NCBI GenBank assembly: GCA_035646375.1
Contig: DASRPM010000104.1
Span: forward strand, 1 to 64,000
Source of the DNA: DASYRM01 sp035646375
GTDB taxonomy: Bacteria > Acidobacteriota > Vicinamibacteria > Vicinamibacterales > UBA2999
DNA length: 64,000 bases
Reading direction: 5' to 3'
This document shows positions 35,787-42,658 of this stretch, piece after piece (within the stretch, counting starts at the first letter, position 1; each line of letters opens with the position of its first letter). The translations under genes were made by a program, and so were the position numbers. The notes under the pieces are model-generated. The model was not told where the DNA came from. It saw only the letters and a program-made list of their open reading frames with translations, and searched no databases.

Positions 35787-36559
35787 GCAAGATACGGGCT
35801 CTGGTGGTAGATGACGAGCCGATGGCGCGCGACCGCGTGCTGGCGCTGCTGCAGCACGAAGAGGACGTGGAGGTGGTGGGCGAGTGCGGCGACGGCACGC
35901 AGGCCGTGACCGCCATCCACAACCAGGCGCCGGACCTCGTGTTCCTCGACGTGCAGATGCCCGGCCACAACGGGTTCGAGGTGATCGAGGCGGTGGGCGC
36001 CGATCGGATGCCGACCGTGATCTTCGTGACCGCCTACGACGAATACGCGCTGCGCGCGTTCGAGGTGCACGCGCTCGACTACCTGCTCAAGCCGTTCGGG
36101 CGCGACCGTTTTCAGCAGACGCTGCAGCACGCCCGCGCCATCCTGGAACGGCGCCGCGCCGGCGACCTGGGGCGCCGGCTGCTGGCGCTCGTCAACGACA
36201 TCAAAACCGAGCCGGGGCCGACGCGACTCGATCGGCTGGTCGTGAAGTCCGGCGGCCGCGTGTTCTTCCTGCGGACGGATCAGATCGACTGGATCGAAGC
36301 GGCGGGCAACTACGTGCGCCTGCACCTCGGCGAGGAGTCGCATCTCTTCCGCGAGACGATGAACCGCATGGAGGCGCGCCTCGACGGCCGCCGCTTCGTG
36401 CGCATCCACCGCTCGCGCATCGTCAACACCGAGCGCGTGAAAGAGCTGCAGCCGTGGTTCAACGGCGAGCACGTGGTGATCCTGCAGAACGGCACGCGTC
36501 TGACGCTGAGCCGCGGCTACCGCGAGAAGCTTCAGGAACAGCTCAAGCGCGGCTTCTAA
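35783..36559 (+). CDS. LytTR-family response regulator
   Basis: 258 residues. The receiver domain (1-120) has acidic residues Asp10/Asp11, phospho-acceptor Asp56 (FLDVQMPG) and Lys in LLKPFG. The LytTR DNA-binding domain (about 150-258) has the expected WIEAAGNYVRLHL and FVRIHRSRIVN blocks. It binds promoter DNA when phosphorylated by the adjacent LytS-type kinase. Targets cannot be read here. Confidence 0.95.
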   Translation: MSKIRALVVDDEPMARDRVLALLQHEEDVEVVGECGDGTQAVTAIHNQAPDLVFLDVQMPGHNGFEVIEAVGADRMPTVIFVTAYDEYALRAFEVHALDYLLKPFGRDRFQQTLQHARAILERRRAGDLGRRLLALVNDIKTEPGPTRLDRLVVKSGGRVFFLRTDQIDWIEAAGNYVRLHLGEESHLFRETMNRMEARLDGRRFVRIHRSRIVNTERVKELQPWFNGEHVVILQNGTRLTLSRGYREKLQEQLKRGF

Positions 36560-37086
36560 AAAGGCTTCGGGCGTCCCGCTTCGGGCTTCCGGCGCTCCTC
36601 GATGCGTCGCGCAATCTCCCATAGATTGGGCGGATCGATGTCTGCGACGTCCACACCGTACACCTGTCGCGTGCGTTCGGTGAACCGCGACGGCTCGTCG
36701 CCCTGCACGAAATCCAAAACGGTGGAGTCGTCCGACAGGAAGTACTGCCTCGCGTCCAGGTCGAGGACGCGGCGCATGAATTCGGCGATGACCTCGGAGT
36801 GCTCGTCGACCCGGGATCGTGGCGCGGGAGTAAATCCAGGCGGCTCATTGGATCGCTGACTGTCATCGCCGCGCAGATCGAGTGCCGCGGACGTGTAGGG
36901 CGCAGAGAGCAATCCAAAACGATCGGCAGTCCACAAGACCGCCGCGGCGGCAGCACCAGCCAATGCCAGCTGCATACGCATCGACTCGGATCCGAGGAAG
37001 CGCTGTTCCAGTGCACTGACGGCCGCCAAGGTGGTCCCCGCGACACCCGCGGCCACGACGCCCCACCCGACTCGACCTAGTCGCAT
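36556..37086 (-). CDS. Membrane-anchored protein of unknown function
   Basis: 176 residues. Two hydrophobic segments (about 5-24 and 37-55) are followed by a charged soluble domain (about 75-165) containing DEHSEVIAEFMRRVLDLD and YGVDVADIDPPNLWEIARRIEERR. I do not recognise the domain. It starts 2 bases after the GNAT gene and is probably co-transcribed. Its C-terminal tail (KPEAGRPKPF) is encoded by a heptad array, and its end overlaps the response regulator gene by 4 bases. Confidence 0.7.
   Translation of the reverse strand: MRLGRVGWGVVAAGVAGTTLAAVSALEQRFLGSESMRMQLALAGAAAAAVLWTADRFGLLSAPYTSAALDLRGDDSQRSNEPPGFTPAPRSRVDEHSEVIAEFMRRVLDLDARQYFLSDDSTVLDFVQGDEPSRFTERTRQVYGVDVADIDPPNLWEIARRIEERRKPEAGRPKPF
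36562..36589. repeat. Heptad tandem array inside a gene end
   Basis: Four 7 bp units (AGGCTTC, GGGCGTC, CCGCTTC, GGGCTTC) that encode the last residues of the minus-strand membrane protein. Confidence 0.55.
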
Positions 37087-37088
37087 AT

Positions 37089-37853
37089 TCACACGATCTG
37101 CCAGGAGCGAAACGCGCAGATGGTGCGAAACCCGAGCCGCTCGTAGACAGGAAAGCCCTCTTGGGTCGCCTGTAACATCGCCATCTTGGCGCCGCGCTCG
37201 GCGCCGGCGCGAACCGTCATCAGCGTGGCGAGCGCCCCCAGGCCTTGCCGACGATACGCGTGGCGCACGGTGATCCCGTAGACGCCGGCCACACCGCAGG
37301 GGGAGTGCAGGATCGCGGTGGCCACGGCGATGCCGCCGCGCCTGAGGAGCAGGTACACGCGGTCCCGCTCGTGCCGGCTTGGCCACGCGTGGGCGGCCGC
37401 CACCAGCGCCGCCACGTCGTCGCTGAGGCCGAACGCGTCGCGAAACACGTCGTCCCACTCGCGTTGCTGCGAGTCGCTTTCGACGGTCTCGACGGTGACA
37501 CCGTCCAGCTCGGGTTCGGGGAGGTCGGCGACCGGCGCGATCATCGCGGGGAACTCGTCGGCGAGGACGAGCCCGCGCGCGCGGAAAGTCTCTTCGATGT
37601 TGCCGGCGCTCCCCGTGCCGATCAGCCATCGCACGGGCAGCTGCCACGATCGCACGCGCGCGAGCATGGCGTCCACGTCGCATCCGGCGCCGAGCACGCC
37701 GTTGTAGCTGGGGTGAATGAGTCCGGAGCGAAACCAGGTCGCGCCGCCGTCCCGGCCCACCGCGCCGCCCGGCAGCCGCCCGAACTCCTCCCAGAAGGTG
37801 AAGTTGTCCGCTTCCATGGTGCGGACGTCGTCCGGCATGACGGCGGCGGACAC
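37089..37853 (-). CDS. GNAT-family N-acetyltransferase
   Basis: 254 residues. The N-terminal half is a second, degenerate GNAT-like module; the C-terminal half carries the acetyl-CoA motif (VYGITVRHAYRRQGLGALA near 190-208) and the closing VYERLGFRTI strand. The substrate may be an amine, amino acid or antibiotic-like compound. GTG at 37851-37853 is supported by GAGGT seven bases upstream; an internal ATG five codons later is an alternative. It lies 4 bases after the coiled-coil protein gene. Confidence 0.88.
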   Translation of the reverse strand: MSAAVMPDDVRTMEADNFTFWEEFGRLPGGAVGRDGGATWFRSGLIHPSYNGVLGAGCDVDAMLARVRSWQLPVRWLIGTGSAGNIEETFRARGLVLADEFPAMIAPVADLPEPELDGVTVETVESDSQQREWDDVFRDAFGLSDDVAALVAAAHAWPSRHERDRVYLLLRRGGIAVATAILHSPCGVAGVYGITVRHAYRRQGLGALATLMTVRAGAERGAKMAMLQATQEGFPVYERLGFRTICAFRSWQIV

Positions 37854-37857
37854 GGTG

Positions 37858-38376
37858 CTACCTCTGCGTCAGCGCCTCGAGACGTGTGATCAGCGTGGAC
37901 CAGCGCGACTCTTCGGCCTGCAGCGACTGCGACAGCTCCGTCTCGCGGGCCCGGGCCTGCTGCGCTTGCGCACTCGCGGCGGCGTGCTCGCGCCTGATCC
38001 CGCGGATCCCGTCCTGGATGGCGTTGCGGTGCGTCGAGTCGGAGACGCGGGGCAGCTCTTCCTCGAGGTCGGCCAGCTTCGCGGCCAGGTCGTTGGCCTG
38101 GAAGGCTGACGTGTCGAGCTCCTTGCGCGCGGCGTCGAGCTGCGAGGAGACCTGCAGCACGCGGCTCTGCTGCACCGACAGGTACACACCGAGAGCCTGC
38201 GTCTGGGACTGTGTCTGCGCGAGCTGCTGCACGGCGAGCCGCAGCTCTCTGACTTCGGCGGTCAACGCGCTCAGCGAGCCGGTGTCGGCGGGCTCGTTGC
38301 GGCTCTGACCCAGGACGGCCGTCGCGCCCCCGATGACGGCCAGCGTCAATCCAGTCAGTGCTAGTCCAGAGCGCAT
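37858..38376 (-). CDS. Exported coiled-coil protein
   Basis: 172 residues. A signal peptide or anchor (1-23) is followed by almost continuous coiled coil (about 35-170) with Gln-, Glu- and Ala-rich heptads. No catalytic motif is present. The ATG has a strong AAAGGAGG upstream. It lies between the prephenate dehydratase and GNAT genes on the same strand and probably joins their transcript. A periplasmic structural role is likely, but only inferred. Confidence 0.78.
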   Translation of the reverse strand: MRSGLALTGLTLAVIGGATAVLGQSRNEPADTGSLSALTAEVRELRLAVQQLAQTQSQTQALGVYLSVQQSRVLQVSSQLDAARKELDTSAFQANDLAAKLADLEEELPRVSDSTHRNAIQDGIRGIRREHAAASAQAQQARARETELSQSLQAEESRWSTLITRLEALTQR

Positions 38377-38396
38377 CGCTGCCTCCTTTGAGTGCT

Positions 38397-39218
38397 CTAC
38401 TTAACCCACCGTCGCTCGGCCCCCTTGTAGGTGCCGAGCACGCGCAACATCTGCGCGAAGTCGCCGAGCTGCGCGATCGCCTCCGCGCACGCCGTCTCGT
38501 CGGCGCGTGCGTCGATCTCGATGTAGAACAGGTACTCCCACGGACGCCCGCGCATCGGCCGGCTTTCGAGCTTCGACAGGTTGATCTCGCGCACCGCGAA
38601 CACCTGCAGCGCCTTGAAGAGCGCGCCCGGTGTGCTGGGGAGCGCGAACACCAGCGTGGTCTTGTTTGCGCCTGGCGCCGGCGTGCCGCCGATGATGGCA
38701 AAGCGCGTAATGTTGAACTCGTAGTCCTGCACGGCTTCCTGCAGTACTTCGAGTCCGAACACCTCGGCCGCCCGTCGCGACGCCAGGGCCGCCGCGCCCG
38801 ACAGCTTCTGCTCGGCCACCAGCTTGGCGCCCCCCGCGGTGTCGTAGACGGCTTCGACCGTGACGCCCAGCCCCTTCAGGTACCGTTCGCACTGCGCCAG
38901 CGCCTGCGGATGCGAGTAGACGATCTTCACGTCCGCGAGCCGCGTGCCCGGCAGCGCCTGGAGGCAATGCACGACGTCGAGCTCGATCTCGCCGGTGATG
39001 GCGAGGTCGTGTTCGACCAGCAGATCGTAGTTGCGGTGAATGGTGCCGCCGATCGAGTTCTCGAGCGGGAGCACGCCGTGCGTGGCGCGCCCCTCGGCCA
39101 CCGCGGCAAAGACGTCGTCGAACGCCATGCAGGGCAGGGTTTCGACGTCGCTCCCGCCGTAGGCGCGCGCGGCCGCTTCGCTGTACGCTCCCGGCTCTCC
39201 CTGGTAAGCCAGCTTCAC
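38397..39218 (-). CDS. pheA: Prephenate dehydratase with ACT domain
   Basis: 273 residues, a monofunctional PDT. The catalytic part (1-180) has the GEPGAYSE opening, PLENSIGGTI and a TRFAIIGG block; the C-terminal ACT domain (about 190-270) has GALFKALQVFAVREINL and the ESRP motif that binds phenylalanine for feedback inhibition. It converts prephenate to phenylpyruvate. GTG at 39216-39218 overlaps the stop of the upstream membrane protein (GTGA) and has GGGAG upstream. Confidence 0.95.
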   Translation of the reverse strand: MKLAYQGEPGAYSEAAARAYGGSDVETLPCMAFDDVFAAVAEGRATHGVLPLENSIGGTIHRNYDLLVEHDLAITGEIELDVVHCLQALPGTRLADVKIVYSHPQALAQCERYLKGLGVTVEAVYDTAGGAKLVAEQKLSGAAALASRRAAEVFGLEVLQEAVQDYEFNITRFAIIGGTPAPGANKTTLVFALPSTPGALFKALQVFAVREINLSKLESRPMRGRPWEYLFYIEIDARADETACAEAIAQLGDFAQMLRVLGTYKGAERRWVK

Positions 39219-39673
39219 GCGCTCTCTCCCGTCGCCGTCGCCGCCGTGGCCAGCCGCGCCTGCATCCGGATCCAGGCGCCCGCCATCATCGCCGGCCCCG
39301 TCGTCAGCACCAGCAGTGCGCGGATCCAGAAGGGCAGCACCACGTACTCGCCCATCGTGAACCCGTACACCAACGAGCACGTCTCGGCTGCCGCGGCAAT
39401 GCCTGCGAACATCAGCTCGCGCGCGCGGGCGATCTTCGCCGCCAGGTAGCCCGCCAGCAGCGCCACCATCACGTTGGCGATCGCCTTGACGGCAAGAATC
39501 GACGGGCGGTTGAGCGCCGCGAGATACGACGCCATGTCCTTCACGGCGTCGCCGCCCGCCGCGCTCACCAGCGTGTATTCGAGGAGCTGCGAGACGGCCG
39601 AGAAGAGCACGAGCGCGCCCAGGATGCCGGTGATGCCCCGGGCCAGATCGACCGGCTCGGCCTGCCCGGTCAC
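39215..39673 (-). CDS. Four-helix membrane protein, function unknown
   Basis: 152 residues with about four hydrophobic helices (21-40, 60-84, 92-110 and 118-135). No known signature. GTG at 39671-39673 overlaps the rhomboid stop by 4 bases (GTGA), and its own stop overlaps the pheA start by 4, so the three are translated as one coupled unit. Confidence 0.75.
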   Translation of the reverse strand: MTGQAEPVDLARGITGILGALVLFSAVSQLLEYTLVSAAGGDAVKDMASYLAALNRPSILAVKAIANVMVALLAGYLAAKIARARELMFAGIAAAAETCSLVYGFTMGEYVVLPFWIRALLVLTTGPAMMAGAWIRMQARLATAATATGESA

Positions 39674-40509
39674 GAGAGGACCGCGATGATCGCCGCGACG
39701 ATCTGCGGCATGATCGACACCATCGACGCCAGCAGGCACACCATCGCGGTGAAGATGTGATCGATGCGCTCCGGTTTGAGCGGATCGAGCAGGCGTCCCG
39801 CGAAGTAGCCGCCCGCGAAGCCGCCGATGTGCGCCGAGTTGTCCACGCCGGACATGATGAAGCCCATCGCGCCGGCCGTCAGCGCATACGACCACGCCTG
39901 GCTGCTGGCCGCGCGGCTGCCGCTGCGGCGGCCGTAATAGACCACGGCGCCCAGCAGGCCGAAGATGGCCGCCGACGCGCCCACCGTGTACGACGCGCCG
40001 AAGAAGGGCAACCCTGGCAGGAAAAAGCCGATGGTGGAGCTGAGAAGGAATCCCGACACCGAACTGACCGTGTAGATGATGACGGTGCGGCCGGGGCCGT
40101 AGAGGTCCGCGGTGGCGGGCACCAGCTGCCGCACCCACATCATGTTGAAGACGATGTGCAGGATGTTGCCGTGCAGCCAGCCGGCGCTCAGCAGCGTCAG
40201 CCAGCGCCCCTGGATGAACACCGGTACGGCGCCGCTGTTGCCGAGATAGTTGAGCACTGGACCCGAGGGTGACAGCATGCCGCCGAACGACCCGCCGGAA
40301 ATCGCCAGCGACAGCACGTAGATGACGCCGCAGGCACCGACGATGAAGGGCATGAAGCCGACGTCGTGTCCGAGCGCGCGCAGCGCCGGCGCCCAGCCCC
40401 AGAGGCCTGGATTGCGGCGGCCGCAGTTGTAACAGGTGGCGTCGTTGACGGCTACGAGCACCCCGCACGAGGTGCAGAGGACCGACCCGCTTCGCTGACG
40501 TTTCAGCAC
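39670..40509 (-). CDS. Rhomboid intramembrane serine protease with N-terminal zinc ribbon
   Basis: 279 residues. Cys12/15 and Cys26/29 form a small zinc ribbon ahead of six transmembrane helices. The rhomboid marks are HGNILHIVFNMMW, the nucleophile Ser179 in GASAAIFG and the base His227 in NSAHIGGFAGG. It cleaves transmembrane segments in the bilayer. The start is GTG, with TATCAT seven bases upstream and no Shine-Dalgarno, suggesting a leaderless mRNA. It heads a coupled unit with a membrane protein and pheA. Confidence 0.93.
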   Translation of the reverse strand: MLKRQRSGSVLCTSCGVLVAVNDATCYNCGRRNPGLWGWAPALRALGHDVGFMPFIVGACGVIYVLSLAISGGSFGGMLSPSGPVLNYLGNSGAVPVFIQGRWLTLLSAGWLHGNILHIVFNMMWVRQLVPATADLYGPGRTVIIYTVSSVSGFLLSSTIGFFLPGLPFFGASYTVGASAAIFGLLGAVVYYGRRSGSRAASSQAWSYALTAGAMGFIMSGVDNSAHIGGFAGGYFAGRLLDPLKPERIDHIFTAMVCLLASMVSIMPQIVAAIIAVLS

Positions 40510-40516
40510 GTGGTCG

Positions 40517-40522
40517 ATGATA
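40517..40522 (-). promoter_or_regulatory. Candidate -10 element of a leaderless rhomboid promoter
   Basis: On the minus strand TATCAT lies seven bases before the GTG start. Confidence 0.45.
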
Positions 40523-40543
40523 GCCTGTTACCAGCGCTCAATT

Positions 40544-40562
40544 GCCCGCCCTGCGGGCGGGC
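40544..40562. repeat. GCCCGCCC-type palindrome in a divergent region
   Basis: Arms GCCCGCCC and GGGCGGGC with loop TGC, the same arms as at 25638. Its place between divergent starts argues against a terminator role. Confidence 0.6.
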
Positions 40563-40575
40563 GAGCCGCCTATCC

Positions 40576-41154
40576 ATGCGCCTGATCGTTGCCCTCAGCG
40601 GAGCCACCGGTTCGATCTACGGCATCCGCCTCCTCGAATATCTGCGCGACGCCGGTGTTGAAACCCACGCCGTGATCAGCCGCTGGGGCGTGCGCACGCT
40701 GCTGCACGAGACCAGCTACTCGAAGGAGCATGTTGAGGCGCTGGCCACGAAGGCCTACGCGCCGGGCGACATGGGCGCGGCGATTTCGAGCGGCTCGTTC
40801 AAGACCGACGGCATGATCGTGGCGCCGTGCAGCGCCAAGACGCTGGCGGCGATTGCGCACGGCGTCGGCGACAACCTGATTCACCGCGCGGCCGATGTCG
40901 TCCTGAAGGAGCGCCGCAAGCTGGTACTGGCCGTTCGCGAAGCGCCGCTGAGCGACATCCACCTCGAAAACATGCTGCGGCTGTCGCGGATGGGGGCGGT
41001 GGTGCTGCCGCCGGTGCCGGCGTTCTACACGAAGCCGCAGACGCTCGACGACGTGGTGAACCACACCGTGGCGCGGCTGCTCGATCAGTTCGGCATCGAC
41101 GCGCCCGGCATGGCGCGGTGGAACGGCGAGATGGGGACCGGCGGCGAAGACTGA
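40576..41154 (+). CDS. ubiX: UbiX-family flavin prenyltransferase
   Basis: 192 residues. The FMN-binding opening ALSGATGSIYG, the SSGSFKTDGMIVAPCS block and the prenyl-site LVLAVREAPLSDIHLENM are intact. It prenylates FMN to the cofactor needed by UbiD-type decarboxylases. No ubiD gene is in the window. The start is ATG at 40576 without a Shine-Dalgarno. Confidence 0.93.
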   Translation: MRLIVALSGATGSIYGIRLLEYLRDAGVETHAVISRWGVRTLLHETSYSKEHVEALATKAYAPGDMGAAISSGSFKTDGMIVAPCSAKTLAAIAHGVGDNLIHRAADVVLKERRKLVLAVREAPLSDIHLENMLRLSRMGAVVLPPVPAFYTKPQTLDDVVNHTVARLLDQFGIDAPGMARWNGEMGTGGED

Positions 41155-41181
41155 AGAAGGCTTCGGGCTTCAGGCTTCTTC
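41153..41181. repeat. Heptad array and hairpin between convergent genes
   Basis: Units AGGCTTC, GGGCTTC, AGGCTTC (41158-41178); the ends GAAGAAG and CTTCTTC can pair. It may serve as terminator for ubiX. Confidence 0.5.
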
Positions 41182-42102
41182 CAATTGCTCACGCGCTTTC
41201 TCGACAGCGCGCTCGGCGTCTTCCACCACCTGCGCGGCGTCGGCCGCCTCCGATGCGGTCTTGCGCGCGGCCTGTCGCGCCGCCTCGGCGGACCCGGTGG
41301 CCTTTTCGAGCCGCGTCTCGAGATCCTTCTTGTCCTTCTCGACGCCTTTGAGCGTGGCCGCCGCCTTCTTCAGCGCGGCCTCCGCCGTCGCGGCGTCGCG
41401 TCTGGCCTCCGCCAGCGTCCGCTCCGCGGCCTTGAGCGCCGCCTGTGCCGCCTTGCGGCGCTCCGCATCGCGGGCCTTGGCATCGGCGGGGCTCACGGCC
41501 TTCTGCCTGCCCTTGCCGTTGGCCGTCGGACGCTTGTTGGCGTGAAACGCGAGCACGCGGGCGTCGCCGGCCGGACGTGCCGGGTTGTCGCCGGGGCCTC
41601 GCGGCGCCAGGGCCGAAATCGTCTCGAACCCGGGAGGGTCGACGTCCGCCGTCAGGCGGCCCGCCACGGGCGCGCCTTCGAGCAGCCCCTGCGCCGCGAG
41701 CCCCTCGAGGGTCATCGTCACGCGGCGCATCACGTCCGGGCTCGGCTGGTGACCCGATTCCGACAGGAGGGCGGACGCCTGGCGCGACAGCTCGCCGAGC
41801 GTCTCGCGCTGGGTGTTGAGCAGCTCGCGCAGGTTGGTGGCGTGGCCGGCCAGCTGCGAGGCCTGCGCCTGCCGGAGACGCGCGCCGCCTGTCAGCAGCC
41901 GGTCGAACGCCTCCCGATTCCGCCAGTAGAGCAGATTGACCACCCACGCCGACACGGGCGGCTTGGTGAGCGTCTTCACCCGGGCTGCGGCGTCCTTGTC
42001 CCCGGCTTTCTGCAGCCGCGACGCGAGCGCGTTCCGGGCCGCCGTGAACTCGGGCAGCGGCAGCTGAAACAGCCCGTCTACCTCGGAATTCTTCGTCGCC
42101 AC
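41170..42102 (-). CDS. Coiled-coil protein of unknown function
   Basis: 310 residues. The N-terminal 150 residues form a conserved-looking domain (PLPEFTAARNALASRLQ and PPVSAWVVNLLYWRN); the C-terminal 110 are an Ala/Lys/Glu coiled coil. Similar proteins are found in actinobacteria and acidobacteria without known function (recollection). No signal peptide. The start is GTG at 42100-42102. It diverges from the zinc-finger-like gene. Confidence 0.75.
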   Translation of the reverse strand: MATKNSEVDGLFQLPLPEFTAARNALASRLQKAGDKDAAARVKTLTKPPVSAWVVNLLYWRNREAFDRLLTGGARLRQAQASQLAGHATNLRELLNTQRETLGELSRQASALLSESGHQPSPDVMRRVTMTLEGLAAQGLLEGAPVAGRLTADVDPPGFETISALAPRGPGDNPARPAGDARVLAFHANKRPTANGKGRQKAVSPADAKARDAERRKAAQAALKAAERTLAEARRDAATAEAALKKAAATLKGVEKDKKDLETRLEKATGSAEAARQAARKTASEAADAAQVVEDAERAVEKAREQLEEA

Positions 42103-42131
42103 GAGTGACCTAGTCTGTCACACCCCCTTCG

Positions 42132-42137
42132 TAGACT
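42132..42137 (+). promoter_or_regulatory. Candidate -10 element for the structured leader
   Basis: TAGACT, about seven bases ahead of the first hairpin of the leader at 42145. No convincing -35 hexamer. Confidence 0.3.
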
Positions 42138-42144
42138 GTCGTTA

Positions 42145-42229
42145 CGGGGCACCGCCCCGGGCATCCAAACAACGGCAGCCGGCCAGACCCGCCCCGCGGT
42201 TGCGGGGCAAAGAGACCAGCGTGGCCGGC
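42145..42229 (+). promoter_or_regulatory. Structured 5' leader upstream of a zinc-finger-like gene
   Basis: Three helices: CGGGGC/GCCCCG (42145-42159), and a nested pair with an outer GCCGGCCA/TGGCCGGC (42178-42185 and 42222-42229) enclosing GCCCCGC/GCGGGGC (42191-42208). About 20 bases then lead to the ATG at 42251. The size and nested folding resemble a riboswitch or autoregulatory RNA; I do not recognise a known class. Confidence 0.4.
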
Positions 42230-42250
42230 AAATCGACGGAGGAGACGGTC

Positions 42251-42637
42251 ATGGCCCAGGTTGAGGCGCTTCAGCAGACGGATTCGGAACAGCAGCTCGC
42301 GTTGCAGGGCCTCCGGTGGCCGGCGCGGCGTCCCGCCGTGCGGGCGTTCGTCGAGGCTCCCGGCCGGCACGCGCCGATGTGCGCGGGGTGCCGCGCGAAG
42401 GAAGCGCGCTACGGGTTCCGGGCCGAAGGCACCGAGGCCGACGGCACGGAGCGTCCGCGGACCCTCTGCTTCGACTGCTTCCGCATCGAGATCGATCGCC
42501 GCCGGCGGGCGGCCGAGCAGCTGGCCAGGGGCTGGAACGCGGCGCAGGTGGGCTTGCCGCTCGAGGACACGCTGAACGAGCTGTCGCGCCGCCGCCGCCG
42601 CGCGCAGATCGCCGCCCGCCACGCACTCGGGTTGTAG
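42251..42637 (+). CDS. Small CxxC zinc-finger-like protein
   Basis: 128 residues. Two CxxC pairs (CAGC and CFDC) 35 residues apart could bind one zinc; the rest is strongly basic and helical (RRRRAAEQLARGWN, RRRRRAQIAARHALGL), suggesting nucleic acid binding. The ATG at 42251 is chosen because of the GGAGGAG upstream. A structured leader precedes it and a TTTA-loop hairpin follows. No known family recognised. Confidence 0.7.
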   Translation: MAQVEALQQTDSEQQLALQGLRWPARRPAVRAFVEAPGRHAPMCAGCRAKEARYGFRAEGTEADGTERPRTLCFDCFRIEIDRRRRAAEQLARGWNAAQVGLPLEDTLNELSRRRRRAQIAARHALGL

Positions 42638-42639
42638 CC

Positions 42640-42657
42640 GCGGGTCTTTAGACCCGC
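42640..42657. terminator. Hairpin terminator with TTTA loop
   Basis: GCGGGTC, TTTA, GACCCGC: seven perfect pairs starting two bases after the zinc-finger gene's stop and ending one base before the converging operon's last stop. Confidence 0.6.
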
Positions 42658-42658
42658 C

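Noticed and set aside
42145..42229. Cyclic-di-GMP (GEMM) riboswitch, because of GGGGCAAAG in the leader
   Set aside because: The other conserved GEMM segments and its two-helix junction are not present; kept as an unknown structured leader.
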